Numbered from the stretch's first letter, positions 1 through 8,804 are shown. The stretch is DNA of 21,382 nt from CAZKUN01 sp964555935 (GCA_964555935.1 CAZKUN010000161.1:1-21382), one strand, 5' to 3'. Notes: a model not told the origin generated them from the letters alone. Program-made: numbers and translations.

Positions 1-770
1 AGTTTCTTGGCACCTCTACCGAAAACCTCCCTGCTCATATGGGCAATGCGGGTGAAGAGCTTCTCATCCAGCACGTCTTTGAGGCTCCGGCCCCAGACTG
101 CGGTGAGCGCTTGGGCGAAGCGCCAGTAGCCTCCGCTGCTGTAATGGTGGAGGCTGCCCGGCGCGGTGTGGGCGTAGTTATCGTGGTCGGGATCGTTGGT
201 GCAGTCTGACCAGTCGGGAGCGGGCTGGCCGTAGTTCTGGCCAAACTTCCACGACCACCCGTTCGTGATAGGGAAGCCGCCCCAGTGGTCGCTGAGGTGC
301 TGGAAGGTCAGCGTCTGGTGATGGCCTTCATTCAGGTACTTATGGGGGGCGTTCAGCTCGCCTTCGCCCGTCCAGTACTTGCTGATGAGGTCATCCGCGC
401 TCTCGATGATGCCGTGGTCTACCGCAAGTTGCAGACAGGCGATGCTGAAGGTCTTCCCCAGCGACGCCGTCTGGTATCTGTAATCGGGGTCACCGAAAGT
501 CTGCACGAGATAGCCGCCACGCGTGATGGCGACGCCCCACTTGTTGTCCGTATGGTCCTCTCCCTGGAACGCCGCGCCGCTGGCCTTCTCCGTCGCCGCT
601 GCGAGCCACCGATCCCAGGCCGCTAGGTCGGTGACGCCCGCTTCCTCGGGCGTGAGAGTCTGCCATTCCTCACCCGGGTAGACGACCCAGTCGGGGACCT
701 GTGCCGCCACGCCGGATGCCGCGCAGACGATGCACAGCGCGACCATGCCCATGGCCAATGCGGCGCTCAT
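1..770 (-). CDS. Serine beta-lactamase-like hydrolase, secreted, C-terminus cut off by window edge
   Basis: This reads open from an ATG at 770 to the window edge, giving 256 residues of the N-terminal part. A GGGAGG ribosome binding site lies 6 bases before the start. Residues 1-23 form a hydrophobic signal peptide ending in a VAAQ-like cleavage site. The serine hydrolase (beta-lactamase/penicillin-binding protein) signature SLGK is at residues 103-106, and a tyrosine motif YSS is at 210-212. These are the nucleophile/lysine pair and the second conserved motif of the family; the third motif would be beyond the window. Relatives include esterases, D-aminopeptidases and carboxypeptidases, so the substrate is not known. 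In this context a carbohydrate esterase-like role is possible, but this is inference. It is the last visible gene of block A, and its first six codons closely match those of the gene at 2076. Confidence 0.8.
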   Translation of the reverse strand, partial: MSAALAMGMVALCIVCAASGVAAQVPDWVVYPGEEWQTLTPEEAGVTDLAAWDRWLAAATEKASGAAFQGEDHTDNKWGVAITRGGYLVQTFGDPDYRYQTASLGKTFSIACLQLAVDHGIIESADDLISKYWTGEGELNAPHKYLNEGHHQTLTFQHLSDHWGGFPITNGWSWKFGQNYGQPAPDWSDCTNDPDHDNYAHTAPGSLHHYSSGGYWRFAQALTAVWGRSLKDVLDEKLFTRIAHMSREVFGRGAKK

Positions 771-827
771 CTCAAGCCTCCCGTGACGCGAGTTCAGGTA
801 CTCCTCACCACCGAGGTCGCCGTTACG
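753..827 (-). repeat. Decayed copy of the pectate lyase gene's 3' end plus the following gene's start
   Basis: Read on the minus strand, this segment aligns with 2059-2155. Both begin CG(C/T)AACGGCGACCTCG, share GAGTACCTGAAC or its close variant, share a GAACTCGC block, then a GGAGG binding site, TGAG, and an ATG followed by (A/G)GCGCCGCATT. In the last 28 bases before and through the ATG there are 5 differences. This copy lacks about 18 bases of the calcium-binding repeat and one unit of a GAAC tandem pair. It covers the 52-base space between two genes, the stop codon of the upstream gene (823-825) and the first codons of the downstream gene. It looks like the remnant of a thrombospondin type 3-like tail. 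Confidence 0.75.
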
Positions 828-2076
828 GGGCCTCGGTCGGTGGGGACGGCGGCACCCAACTCCGAAGGGCGCCGGACACCTCGTCGATCTGACGCGTGAC
901 GGGGCGATAGTCTGGCGCCTCACCCATCAGCGGGCAGATGGCCCCGCCCTCGGAGTGCTCATTCCAGCCATACATGATGACCGAGTTGGCCTCGCACTTC
1001 GCGGGGTGCTCGACCACATAGTCCAGTCCCGCCGTCACGTGCCGCGCCAGGTCCCCGGGCAGTGGCTCGGCCCAGTCCCAGGCGGGGAAGATCTCAGGGT
1101 TCTTCTCCGCCCGCGGCATCCAATCCGCTCCCGACATCAGTATCGGCACGACCCTCAGGTCCGCGTCACCGAACACGCCATCGAGCACGGTGCGGCGGAT
1201 AGCGGGCCACAGGTCGGCGTAGGGAATCGGCTCGGTGGCCTCTGGGACACCGTACCGGTAGTGGTACAACGTGACCGCGTCGAGCAGGCCTTCAGCGACG
1301 AGTTCACGCCACACGTCGAGGCCGCTATTCACCATCCCGACGATGTAGGGATTGCCGACACCGGATTGTTGCAGTCGGTTGCGGAGGTGGTCGAAAGCTC
1401 CCCGTATCAGCGCGAGGGGAGCGGGCTCCTTCCGCTGGCCCTCGCCTAGCAGGCTCGGCTGGTAGACGTATAACAACGGCCTGCCCCCGAGCACGCGCTG
1501 ATACGTCGGCTCGCGCATCAACTCGACGTACTCGTCGACATATTGGCGCCAGTCGTCGAGGACCTCCGCCTCGGTATGAATCACCGAGGCCGGCTCCCAG
1601 AACTCGGTGCTGCCCATTCCCGCGGCATTGGCGATGAGGCAGAAGCCGACTTGCGTCTTCAGCGGGCTCCGCAGGTAGGCCTCAAGGCCGTCGCGCAATG
1701 CGCGGCGGACCGTCTGATGGCGGCCGTGGTGACCGAATGCCCAGTAGTCAATGCCACCGGAGGCAGCGAAGGCGATCTCCGCGTCGGTTGCCTCCTGAAT
1801 GGGCTCGGGCAAGTACTCGGGGTTGAACGCCAGCGGGGCCTCCGGGTCGCCCGTGCGCCGGACGAAGAACGGCGCGCGCCAGTGGTACTTCTCCGGCTTG
1901 AGGAAGCCAAACTCCTGCTTCTGAGTGGTGTAAGGGTGGCCGCTATACATGTCCCAACGGATGACCCCAAGCAGTGGGCGGGAGGGCTGGCTCGCCTCGA
2001 TCACCTCCGGGGCCTCCTGACTGGTGGCCGCGGATGCGAGAGCCAATAGGCAAGCGGCGGCAAATGCGGCGCCCAT
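823..2076 (-). CDS. GH99/WbsX-like secreted glycoside hydrolase candidate
   Basis: This encodes 417 residues. The ATG at 2076 follows the pectate lyase stop codon by one base, with AGGAGGG as binding site inside that gene's last codons, so the two are probably translationally coupled. Residues 1-20 form a signal peptide. The C-terminal motif GWNEHSEGGAICP (about 370-382) resembles the WNEWxEG motif of the GH99-like WbsX family, whose paired glutamates (here E373 and E376) lie at the end of a (beta/alpha)8 barrel. Tryptophan- and tyrosine-rich stretches such as IDYWAFGHHGRH and VTLYHYRYG fit a sugar-binding barrel. GH99 enzymes cut alpha-mannosides, but this relationship is distant, so the substrate is open. 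The C-terminus ends in a proline-rich stretch (PPSPPTE) like the linker before the tail of its neighbour, then stops abruptly within a remnant of such a tail. It may have lost a C-terminal module. Confidence 0.65.
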   Translation of the reverse strand: MGAAFAAACLLALASAATSQEAPEVIEASQPSRPLLGVIRWDMYSGHPYTTQKQEFGFLKPEKYHWRAPFFVRRTGDPEAPLAFNPEYLPEPIQEATDAEIAFAASGGIDYWAFGHHGRHQTVRRALRDGLEAYLRSPLKTQVGFCLIANAAGMGSTEFWEPASVIHTEAEVLDDWRQYVDEYVELMREPTYQRVLGGRPLLYVYQPSLLGEGQRKEPAPLALIRGAFDHLRNRLQQSGVGNPYIVGMVNSGLDVWRELVAEGLLDAVTLYHYRYGVPEATEPIPYADLWPAIRRTVLDGVFGDADLRVVPILMSGADWMPRAEKNPEIFPAWDWAEPLPGDLARHVTAGLDYVVEHPAKCEANSVIMYGWNEHSEGGAICPLMGEAPDYRPVTRQIDEVSGALRSWVPPSPPTEAP

Positions 2077-2155
2077 CTCAGCCCTCCTGGGATGCGAGTT
2101 CGTTCAGGTACTGCTCGACATTCGTGTACCCATCGCCATCGAGGTCGCCGTTGCG
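2059..2155 (-). repeat. Intact counterpart of the 753-827 remnant (3' end of pectate lyase gene and next start)
   Basis: This is the complete version of the repeated segment. It encodes the last codons of the pectate lyase-like protein (RNGDLDGDGYTN onward), the TGA stop at 2078-2080, one spacer base and the first six codons of the next gene. Its similarity to 753-827 crosses the gene boundary, so the shared unit is a stop-and-start junction and not only a protein domain. Confidence 0.75.
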
Positions 2156-3487
2156 ATCATCGGGATCATTCGGATTGAGGCCATGGTCCTGTTCCCACGC
2201 ATCCGGCATGCCGTCGTGATCCGAGTCAGTCGGCGGCTCGGACGACCGCAACTCGGGGTGGTCGCTGCCCTTCCCTACCTCGCCCGTACCCGCTGTGACC
2301 TCGTCCGCGATCCGTTGATCGACGGCGTCGCGTCGGGGCCGGGTAGCCCCCGCGTTCCGGAGCACGAGGTCAAGCAACTCATCCATCAGTGTGGCCGTGA
2401 TCGGCGGCGTATCGAAGGGCCCCTTCGCCTGATATCGCGCCTCGTCGGCCGGACCGTAGTCCGGCTTGTCGTCGGTCTCTCGAACTCCGACCGCCCAGCC
2501 GTCGCCCGTGCCGTCCGGGCACGCGGGCGTCGTGTTCCCCTCGATGTAAAGCCGCGCGGCGCCTTTCACCCACACGACATTGTCATCTCGCGGATTACCA
2601 TCCGGGCCCTTGAGATAGATGTTGTCGACGAAGTTCACCTCGGGCCCGTGGGCTTCCTCGAACTCGCCATGCGTGGTGAACTGAGCGTAGTTGTTGTTCC
2701 AGTTGTAGACCACGTTGTTGCGGAAGTCGAACCGCGAGACGGGCTTGGATAGGGGGTTATTGAAAATGAGGGCCGGGTTGCGCCCGCCGTTGTGAGCGAA
2801 CAGGCAGTGATGCACCGAGGCGGTGAGCGTCCGCGAGTTGCCCCACCCGCCGATCAGCATTCCCATGCTGTGCGGGCCTTTAGGATGGCCCCCCTGCAGC
2901 CCTTCGGCGAAGATGCACCATTGGTATGTAACGTCACTGACTTCGGAGTAGGCCTCGCCATTCTCGTCGGCCGCCCACATCACCGAGCAGTGGTCGATGA
3001 CCACGTTGTAGGTGTGCTTGCCACCGCCGCCGTAGACGAGTATCCCGTCGATCTGTCCGCCGTTGTCCGCGGTCAGAGCGCCCGAACCAGGGCGCGCGCG
3101 GATATGTCGGATGATGGCATCGTGGCCGCCGTAGGCCACGGCGATCGTCCAGTTCTTCAGTTGGATGCCGTCACCCGGCGCCGTCTGCCCCGCGACCGTG
3201 ACGTAGCTGTTGGCCTCGCGTATCGTAATGTTGGCCGAGAGTTCAATGGTCCCGCTCACGCGGAACACGACGATCCGAGGCCCCGTCTCGACCTCGCAAG
3301 CCTGCCGCAGGCTGCCCGGCCCCGAGTCGTTGACGTTCGTGACCTCGATGACGCGCCCACCTCGCCCCCCGGGCGTCTCGGTCCCATAGCCTTCGGCGCC
3401 GGGGAAGGCCGGGATGGCATGTGTGGGCGGGCACATCGCGCCCAAGATCGTCAGGATGACGACCACGCCGATCAATGGCATTCTCAT
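2078..3487 (-). CDS. Pectate lyase-like secreted beta-helix protein with calcium-binding tail
   Basis: This encodes 469 residues from an ATG at 3487, with CGGGAG as binding site 6-7 bases upstream. A second in-frame ATG two codons later is a possible alternative start. Residues 1-24 are a signal peptide. The mature protein opens with AFPGAEGYG and continues with GGRGGRVIEVTNVNDSGPGSL, the classic entry of bacterial pectate lyase (PL1-type) proteins. Asparagine- and valine-rich beta-helix rungs follow (VVIDHCSVMW, FDFRNNVVYNWNNN). Residues 421-469 are a thrombospondin type 3/dockerin-like calcium-binding segment with two Asp-rich loops (DSDHDGMPDAWE and DLDGDGYTNVEQYL). The family cuts polygalacturonate by beta-elimination outside the cytoplasm. 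The general fold call is firm; the exact substrate is not. It lies between the broken GH gene and the GH99-like gene on the same strand. Confidence 0.85.
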   Translation of the reverse strand: MRMPLIGVVVILTILGAMCPPTHAIPAFPGAEGYGTETPGGRGGRVIEVTNVNDSGPGSLRQACEVETGPRIVVFRVSGTIELSANITIREANSYVTVAGQTAPGDGIQLKNWTIAVAYGGHDAIIRHIRARPGSGALTADNGGQIDGILVYGGGGKHTYNVVIDHCSVMWAADENGEAYSEVSDVTYQWCIFAEGLQGGHPKGPHSMGMLIGGWGNSRTLTASVHHCLFAHNGGRNPALIFNNPLSKPVSRFDFRNNVVYNWNNNYAQFTTHGEFEEAHGPEVNFVDNIYLKGPDGNPRDDNVVWVKGAARLYIEGNTTPACPDGTGDGWAVGVRETDDKPDYGPADEARYQAKGPFDTPPITATLMDELLDLVLRNAGATRPRRDAVDQRIADEVTAGTGEVGKGSDHPELRSSEPPTDSDHDGMPDAWEQDHGLNPNDPDDRNGDLDGDGYTNVEQYLNELASQEG

Positions 3488-3622
3488 GAAGCACTCCCGT
3501 TGGCTTGGTGGCTCTCAGGCTGTGGAATCTCGCCGTCGGCCGGTTCGAACACGGTCGCGCGCTACTTGTACATCGCCCTTCCTGCCCGTCAGTTCCGTTC
3601 GCGAGCCCCGAGTGAAGCGAGT
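3488..3622. other. Spacer between the broken GH gene and the pectate lyase gene
   Basis: These 135 bases hold no credible gene. Apart from the ribosome binding site of the pectate lyase gene at its left end, I see no convincing terminator hairpin, promoter or repeat. It is longer than the other gaps in block A, so a separate transcription start here is possible but not shown. Confidence 0.5.
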
Positions 3623-4035
3623 CTATCCGCCCGTGGTATCTATCTCTAGCGTGCCGCCCAGCATCCGCCCCGGCAGGTACAGGCTGATGTCAGCCCGCCG
3701 GCCCTTGATCGGCAGATTCGGCCACGCGTTCAGCGGCAGGATGATCTCCGCCGCCCCATCCTCACCGACACGCACGGGAATCGCCTGCACGCGCTCGCGG
3801 TCGAAGAAGTAAGTGCCGGATGCGGACCATTCGCCTTCAACGGGCCCGGCGATCTCGGCGACAAAGCGCGCCCGGTACGGCTCCCCGTCGGCCGCCGGAT
3901 CCAGTAGCTCCGCAGTGATCCGTTCAGCGATCTCGGCCCGGAACTCAGTCTCCTCGCCAGTGAACTCGATGAACGTGGGCAGATAGCCCACGACGGGCGC
4001 GCCCAGCTCCGCGCCGTAGGCGTCCCATGCCCTTG

Positions 4036-4042
4036 CCCCCCC
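4036..4042 (-). other. Seven-G run at the apparent frameshift
   Basis: On the minus strand the run reads G7. Upstream the frame gives LLIAWTEDGSSRRLDSR; downstream, coherent protein resumes only if one base is skipped, giving RGARAWDAYGAELGAP. Without the shift the frame turns into an arginine-rich, low-complexity tail ending at 3945. The exact switch point is inferred: both frames are open from 4153 to 3945. Confidence 0.65.
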
Positions 4043-5834
4043 GCGAATCGAGACGGCGGCTGGAGCCGTCCTCCGTCCAAGCGATGAGCAGCTTGCGCTC
4101 GTCCTTGGCGAACAGATGACCCTCCATGCCCTCGGGCATGGTCGCCTCACCAACGGGCTTCGCGTCTCCGATGAGCGCGTTCATGGTCGCTATCGAGACA
4201 CCATGCGGCGTCAGCGAGCCGTCGTGCTCCCAGATGCTCATGTAACGCAAGCCCGGCGGCGGCCCGGGATAGCGCCCGTCGTAGCGCAGCCACTTCTCCG
4301 CGCGCCCCCACGACAGAGACCTGACCGCCCAGATGTCATACTTGCGCGTGTTGATGGCGGTCACGGCCCACGGCGCGACGCGGGTCGCGTCGATCGAGGC
4401 ATGTGGCGTGGCCAGCTTCGCGACGGGGGCGAAGTCAACCGTCCAGATAGGCTTGCCCGCATCGGCGGCCCCAGCGCTGAGGTGCTGGCCTTTCGCCCTG
4501 TCGAAGCGGCCGGTATAGGTATACGCCGCATCGTAGTCATCCGGCGTCAGCAACGCCCACACCTTGTCATGCCAGCCAGTCGAGGTCCCCGTATGGGCAA
4601 AGACGACGCAGTCCGGGTCGGCTCTCTTCGCCGCGCGACGAGCGGCCCGCAGGAGCTTGGCGTAGTCCTCGGGCGAGTAGCTGTTCGTGCCGCCGTCGGG
4701 CTCGTCTATGATCAGCCAATGCCCAACGTAATCGCGGTAGTGCTCGACGAGAGCGAAGCAGAACTCCTCCCACTCGGCCAGGGCAAAGTACCCCATCGGG
4801 TGCTTGATCCACTCGCCTTCGCCAGGTTCATCCTGGATGCACCACTTGGGCATGTTGCTGCGATTGGTATTGATGTTCGCGCAGATCCGGATGCCGTATT
4901 TGCGCGCGAGGTCGATGTCGTCATCGTGGAAGACGAACGCGTCGTCATCCGGCTCGACGTTCGTCCACTCGGCGAAGTGCCCGCCGCTGGAGAGCGTGTT
5001 CGTCCAGACCATGCCAGCGTTCGCCATCGCCGCAAAGCACTGCTCGGAATGGGACGCGTAGAGCCCAACGGTCTCGGCGCTGGCTCCCCGCGTGCTCGGG
5101 ATCACCGAGTAGCAGAGCTGTCCTGAGTAAAAGGGCAATCCTTCCACCTGTACCGTGTACGCAACTCGATAAGCGCCGGTCGGGTGCGGGCCATTCACCA
5201 GCCCGCGGCGGTCCGTGGAGGCCTCTGACGCGGTGATGGTCTCCTCGCCTGTCTCAACGATCCGCCCCGTCGCGTCGTGGACCACGTGCTGCAGCACCAC
5301 GTCGGCATCTCGGTCGGCGCCACGCATCTCCCAGGTCAACGACACGTCATCACCTTCACGCCAGACGTGACCTGCTCGTCCGCCCGCACTCAAGCCCACG
5401 TCAACGCCCGCCCGTGGCGCGTAGTCAGTCAAACCGCCGCGCTCAAGCTGCGCCGCGTCCAGGCAGACCTCCCGCGGACCATCGGCCGACAGGGTCACGT
5501 AGAAGCTGTCGATCTCCTCGAGCGCGTCGATGGTCGCCGAGACACGCTGCCAGTCGTCCGAGCCATTCAACTCGAAGCTCTGCTGCTTGCCTTTGACACC
5601 GATTGCTCCCGTGACGGGACCATCCACGCGCGCGTAGATCGAGGCCGTGTAGGTCGCTCCCGCCTCGAGCATGAAGGGAGATGAGTAGATGCCGTCATAC
5701 GTGAACCAGCGGCCCGTGAGTGCCCGCCGTTTGTCGCGGAGCATTCCCGGCCTCAGGCAGCGGTCGCTCTCGAAGGGGTTCTCGTTGCTCAGGCGCTCAT
5801 CGGTAAGCGCCCACTGGCTCTGATAACCGGCCCG

Positions 5835-5837
5835 TCA
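5835..5837 (-). other. In-frame TGA inside a carbohydrate-binding domain
   Basis: The codons read AAC GGC TGA CGG GCC GGT. Reading continues in the same frame on both sides for hundreds of codons. CBM4/9-like domains begin NxGFE and commonly have a tryptophan shortly after, so TGG to TGA is the simplest mutation. TGA is used as a true stop by several intact neighbours, which argues against a changed genetic code. Confidence 0.7.
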
Positions 5838-6455
5838 GCCGTTGGTGGGTGCCACCTCGAAACCCGAATTCAGCAGCATGTTCCCCTCGGTTTCCGGGCG
5901 TGCGGTCTGCTCGGCGGGGGGCTGGTCACGCTCGACCAAGCGCGTCCGCCCTCTGGCGAAATACGTACCGTCTTCCGGGTCGTTCGACACCAGAATCGAG
6001 TCGATGATGATCCGGCCACCCATCGGTGACGCCGCCTCGACCTCGATATGCCGGGCGGGGTCGACGGTCTCCACCTCCAGGGGCAGCCAGTTCATGTTGT
6101 CGTCCATCTGCTCGCGCGGGTAAGCAAGCGATGCCTCTGCCCCACCCATCCTCACCGTCATCGCCCGCGACTCGTGCTCTCCGTCGCTGGCGTAGACCCG
6201 CACGAAGACACTGACCTTGCCTGGCGGGAGTTCCGCGGCGAGCGGCGCGGTCATCGTGCCCGACCCAGGCTCGGCGAACATGTCATACGCGAACCGAGTG
6301 CCGATGTAGGAGGAGAGTTCGTTCCGACCCACCTTGAGGTTGGTGAGCGCGCAGTCCTCGGCCTCGATATACTGGCGGAAGTAGCCCTGCTGCCCAACCG
6401 CCGGCAGCGCCGCCAGACATCCCACGATCATCGCCCCGAACCGCAAGCTGGCCAT

Positions 6456-6609
6456 TGTTGACCTCCGCTGTTTACCTAGCTTCCGGTTCGACGCGATGGC
6501 ATCCTCCCCAGCCTTGGCCGGTCCGATCCCCTGCGTGACACGGGAGGACGCGGGCACGAGCGCCTGGAAGCTGGTCATCCGACCACCAACGCGGGGAGCG
6601 TGATGCGCC
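6456..6609. other. Divergent intergenic region
   Basis: These 154 bases separate the broken GH gene from the GH55-like gene and must hold promoters for both directions. I cannot pick a reliable -35/-10 pair. The only recognisable element besides the two binding sites is the 12-base leader at 6594-6605. Confidence 0.4.
6594..6605 (+). promoter_or_regulatory. Shared leader GGGAGCGTGATG before the GH55-like gene
   Basis: The 12 bases GGGAGCGTGATG end exactly 4 bases before ATG 6610. The identical 12-mer occurs at 11712-11723, also 4 bases before a start codon. The GGGAG core lies 11 bases from the start, a little far for a normal binding site. The embedded ATG is out of frame with the gene. Confidence 0.4.
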
Positions 6610-8793
6610 ATGCCGAAACCGAAGTTCACAGCCCTGGCAACCTGTATGACCGCCCTGTGCGCAGCATGTCTCGCGGACGATGCCGCCATTCCGCTCGGCA
6701 GCGCCGAACTCGCGGATATGGGTTTCCTCGATGTCACCGCGCCGCCGTTCAGCGCCGACCCCGCAGGAGCCACAGACTGTACCGAGGCGCTTCAGCGCGC
6801 CATCGACCACGCCCGCACCCACTGCCTGGCCGCCTTCTTCCCGCCGGGAACGTACCTGGTCAGCGACACTCTGAGGTGCGAGCAAGGGCACCTCGGGAAG
6901 CGCGCGCGAACGGTCGACGCGGCGTTTCTGGCGCTAGGCTTCGGCATTGGCCCGCGGGCGCTGCCCAATCTGTTGCTCGGCTCGAGGCGCGGCGAGACCA
7001 GACCTCGGATCGTCCTGGCGCCGAACTCGCCCGGGTTCGATGACCCCGCCAGTCGGAAGCACGTGATCCGCTTCGTCAGGTGGGATGTCGCCACGCAGGC
7101 GAGTCCTCAGCCAAATGGCAGCTTCAACCAGATGTGGGTCGGCATCGACATTGCGATCGGCGAGGGCAACCCAGGCGCCGTTGGCATCCGCCACCGCGGA
7201 GCCCAAGGGTCCGGAGTCCAGGACTGCGTGATCGACGCCACCCACGGCTTCTCCGGCATCGAGGGCGCCTGTGGATCGGGCGGCAGCCACGCCAACGCGA
7301 CCGTCATTGGCGGGCGCATCGGAGCCGATCTCCTCGAGGCGCAACCAGCCCCGACCATCACCGGCTTCACCCTCATCGGCCAGACCGAGACCGCCCTGCG
7401 CTACCGCGGCTACGAGACGCTGACGGCCGTGGGGCTTCGCGTGGTGAGCGACGCGTCCGGTCCGCTCATCGTGACTGACCCCAACCGACTTGCCCGTGAC
7501 CTCTTCGGGCAGCTTTGTCTTGTGGATAGCAGCATTGAGTTCCGACAGCCCGGGCCGAACGTGGCGCTTGAGAGCCGCACGAGCCTCTACATGCAAAACG
7601 TCTACGTGAAGGGCGCGGAGACGGTCGTCCGCCACCTCGACGCCGCGGACCTGCCGGGGGGCGGCGAAGGGTGGCTGCGGATCGCGGAGTATGCCCACGG
7701 GATCGATTCCCCCAACGAGAGGCTCGAACATATCTACGCCGCGCCGGTCTACATCGACGGCGAGCGGCAGGAGGGGCGAGCGCTTTCGGCTCGGACCGAA
7801 CGCGCCGCGCCGCCTGATGATCTCCAAAGCCGACACGCGTGGCCCGAGGACTTCCCGAGCTTCGAATCGCCCGGCGCAGCGAACGTGAAGGCGCCGCCGT
7901 ACAATGCCATGGGCGACAACGAGACCGACGATGCCGACGCCATCCAGCGGGCCATCGACGACCACGAGGTGGTGTTCCTCCCGCGAGGCAGGTACCGCGT
8001 GTCGCGGACCCTCAAGCTCCGGCCGAACACGAAGCTGGTGGGGGCGCATCGAGTCTGGTCCACTATCACCGGGCTGGCGGCGGAAGGGGGCGACTTCGGG
8101 GACCATACGGCGCCCAAACCGGTGGTGAGCACCGCCGACAATCGGGACGCGGAGACTATAGTGGCGTTCCTCGGGATTTCAGCCGGCGCGCCGGGAGCCT
8201 ACTGTCTGGAGTGGCGAGCCGGCAGGAACTCGGTCTATCGGGCTGTGGAGATGTGGGCGTCATTCAAGGCCGATCCCGAGGGCGTCCGGCCGGTGCTAGG
8301 CCACCCGCAGGCGGTGGTGACAGGGAACGGAGGCGGGCGCTGGTACAACTTCCATTCCGACCACCGCGGCAGCCCTCACCTGGACTATCGCCATCTGCTG
8401 GTGCGCGGCACCACGGAGCCGCTACGCTTCTACCAGTGCAACCCCGAGCACAGTGCCGGCGACGGAAACATGGAGCTGCGCGATGCCCGGAACGTGCGTG
8501 TCTACGGACTCAAGGGCGAGGGCCCCACGCCCATCTTCGTGGTGCGGGATTGCGATGACGTGCAGGTGCTGGGCTATGGGGGCAACGCCATTCCTCCGGC
8601 CGGTGAATCGCTGCTTCTGTTCGAGCGCACGCCCAACTTCCTGGTCGCAAACCTTGTCGACCGACCGATGGGCATCCGCGGCGATCCCACGAGCTGGCAC
8701 GCGCTCATCGAACATCCAACAGGCGGCCCGGTCGTCACGACGACGGCGCTTGACCGTCCCGTGGTCTACAGACGCGGCCGCCCGGCGCGCTAG
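6610..8793 (+). CDS. GH55-like secreted protein with two pectate lyase 3-type beta-helices
   Basis: This encodes 727 residues. ATG 6610 is chosen because it gives a signal peptide at once (FTALATCMTALCAACLADD) and the nearby ATG at 6603 is in another frame. Two similar modules are visible. The first begins near residue 39 (FLDVTAPPFSADPAG, then CTEALQRAIDHA and FFPPGTYLVSDTL). The second begins near residue 425 (NVKAPPYNAMGDNETDDADA, then IQRAIDDHEVVFLPRGRYRV). Each is the entry of a right-handed beta-helix of the pectate lyase 3 type. Tandem helices in a protein of about 700-750 residues are the layout of GH55 exo-beta-1,3-glucanases, but polygalacturonase-like and phage tailspike proteins share the fold, so activity is not assured. 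The gene stands alone, faces away from block A and converges with block B, leaving 11 bases between the stop codons. Confidence 0.75.
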   Translation: MPKPKFTALATCMTALCAACLADDAAIPLGSAELADMGFLDVTAPPFSADPAGATDCTEALQRAIDHARTHCLAAFFPPGTYLVSDTLRCEQGHLGKRARTVDAAFLALGFGIGPRALPNLLLGSRRGETRPRIVLAPNSPGFDDPASRKHVIRFVRWDVATQASPQPNGSFNQMWVGIDIAIGEGNPGAVGIRHRGAQGSGVQDCVIDATHGFSGIEGACGSGGSHANATVIGGRIGADLLEAQPAPTITGFTLIGQTETALRYRGYETLTAVGLRVVSDASGPLIVTDPNRLARDLFGQLCLVDSSIEFRQPGPNVALESRTSLYMQNVYVKGAETVVRHLDAADLPGGGEGWLRIAEYAHGIDSPNERLEHIYAAPVYIDGERQEGRALSARTERAAPPDDLQSRHAWPEDFPSFESPGAANVKAPPYNAMGDNETDDADAIQRAIDDHEVVFLPRGRYRVSRTLKLRPNTKLVGAHRVWSTITGLAAEGGDFGDHTAPKPVVSTADNRDAETIVAFLGISAGAPGAYCLEWRAGRNSVYRAVEMWASFKADPEGVRPVLGHPQAVVTGNGGGRWYNFHSDHRGSPHLDYRHLLVRGTTEPLRFYQCNPEHSAGDGNMELRDARNVRVYGLKGEGPTPIFVVRDCDDVQVLGYGGNAIPPAGESLLLFERTPNFLVANLVDRPMGIRGDPTSWHALIEHPTGGPVVTTTALDRPVVYRRGRPAR

Positions 8794-8804
8794 GCGCCCC
8801 GGCC

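Larger units (their letters stand above)
3623..6455 (-). pseudogene. Broken multidomain glycoside hydrolase (in-frame stop plus frameshift)
   Basis: A single gene of about 943 codons is apparent, interrupted twice. It starts at ATG 6455 after a GGAGGT binding site, with a signal peptide (MASLRFGAMIVGCLAALPAVG). An N-terminal carbohydrate-binding-like domain (IEAEDC near residue 30) runs to LLNSGFEVAPTNG, where TGA at 5835-5837 stops it after 206 residues. The same frame continues as RAGYQSQWALTDERL, completing a CBM4/9-like domain that ends in CLDAAQLERGG. A (beta/alpha)8 clan A-like region follows, with IIDEPD as probable acid/base motif (E about 585 of the full product). At the seven-G run (4036-4042) the frame must lose one base to continue as ARAWDAYGAELG, through a C-terminal beta domain ending at TAG 3623. 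Removing one base makes the total length exactly divisible by three. Translation could restart at ATG 5744, but that product would lack a signal peptide. Sequencing or assembly error is an alternative. Confidence 0.75.

Noticed and set aside
4116..5126. Plus-strand open frame opposite the broken glycoside hydrolase
   Set aside because: It has no recognisable domain or binding site; the opposite strand has coherent glycosidase sequence.
5835..5837. UGA recoded as tryptophan or selenocysteine across the genome
   Set aside because: Several intact neighbours end in TGA at sensible C-termini, and no selenocysteine-type active site or insertion element is evident.
6456..6773. In-frame upstream extension (106 codons) of the broken glycoside hydrolase
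   Set aside because: It overlaps the divergent gene, and a signal peptide with a GGAGGT site begins at ATG 6455.
6600..7043. Plus-strand frame starting just before the GH55-like gene
   Set aside because: It is out of frame with the supported gene and arginine-rich, a shadow frame.
6934..8106. Minus-strand open frame opposite the GH55-like gene
   Set aside because: Its composition is that of an antisense frame and it lacks any motif; the plus-strand protein has two recognisable modules.
8794..8804. Bidirectional terminator between convergent genes
   Set aside because: The gap is only 11 bases and no stable hairpin with a T run is visible.
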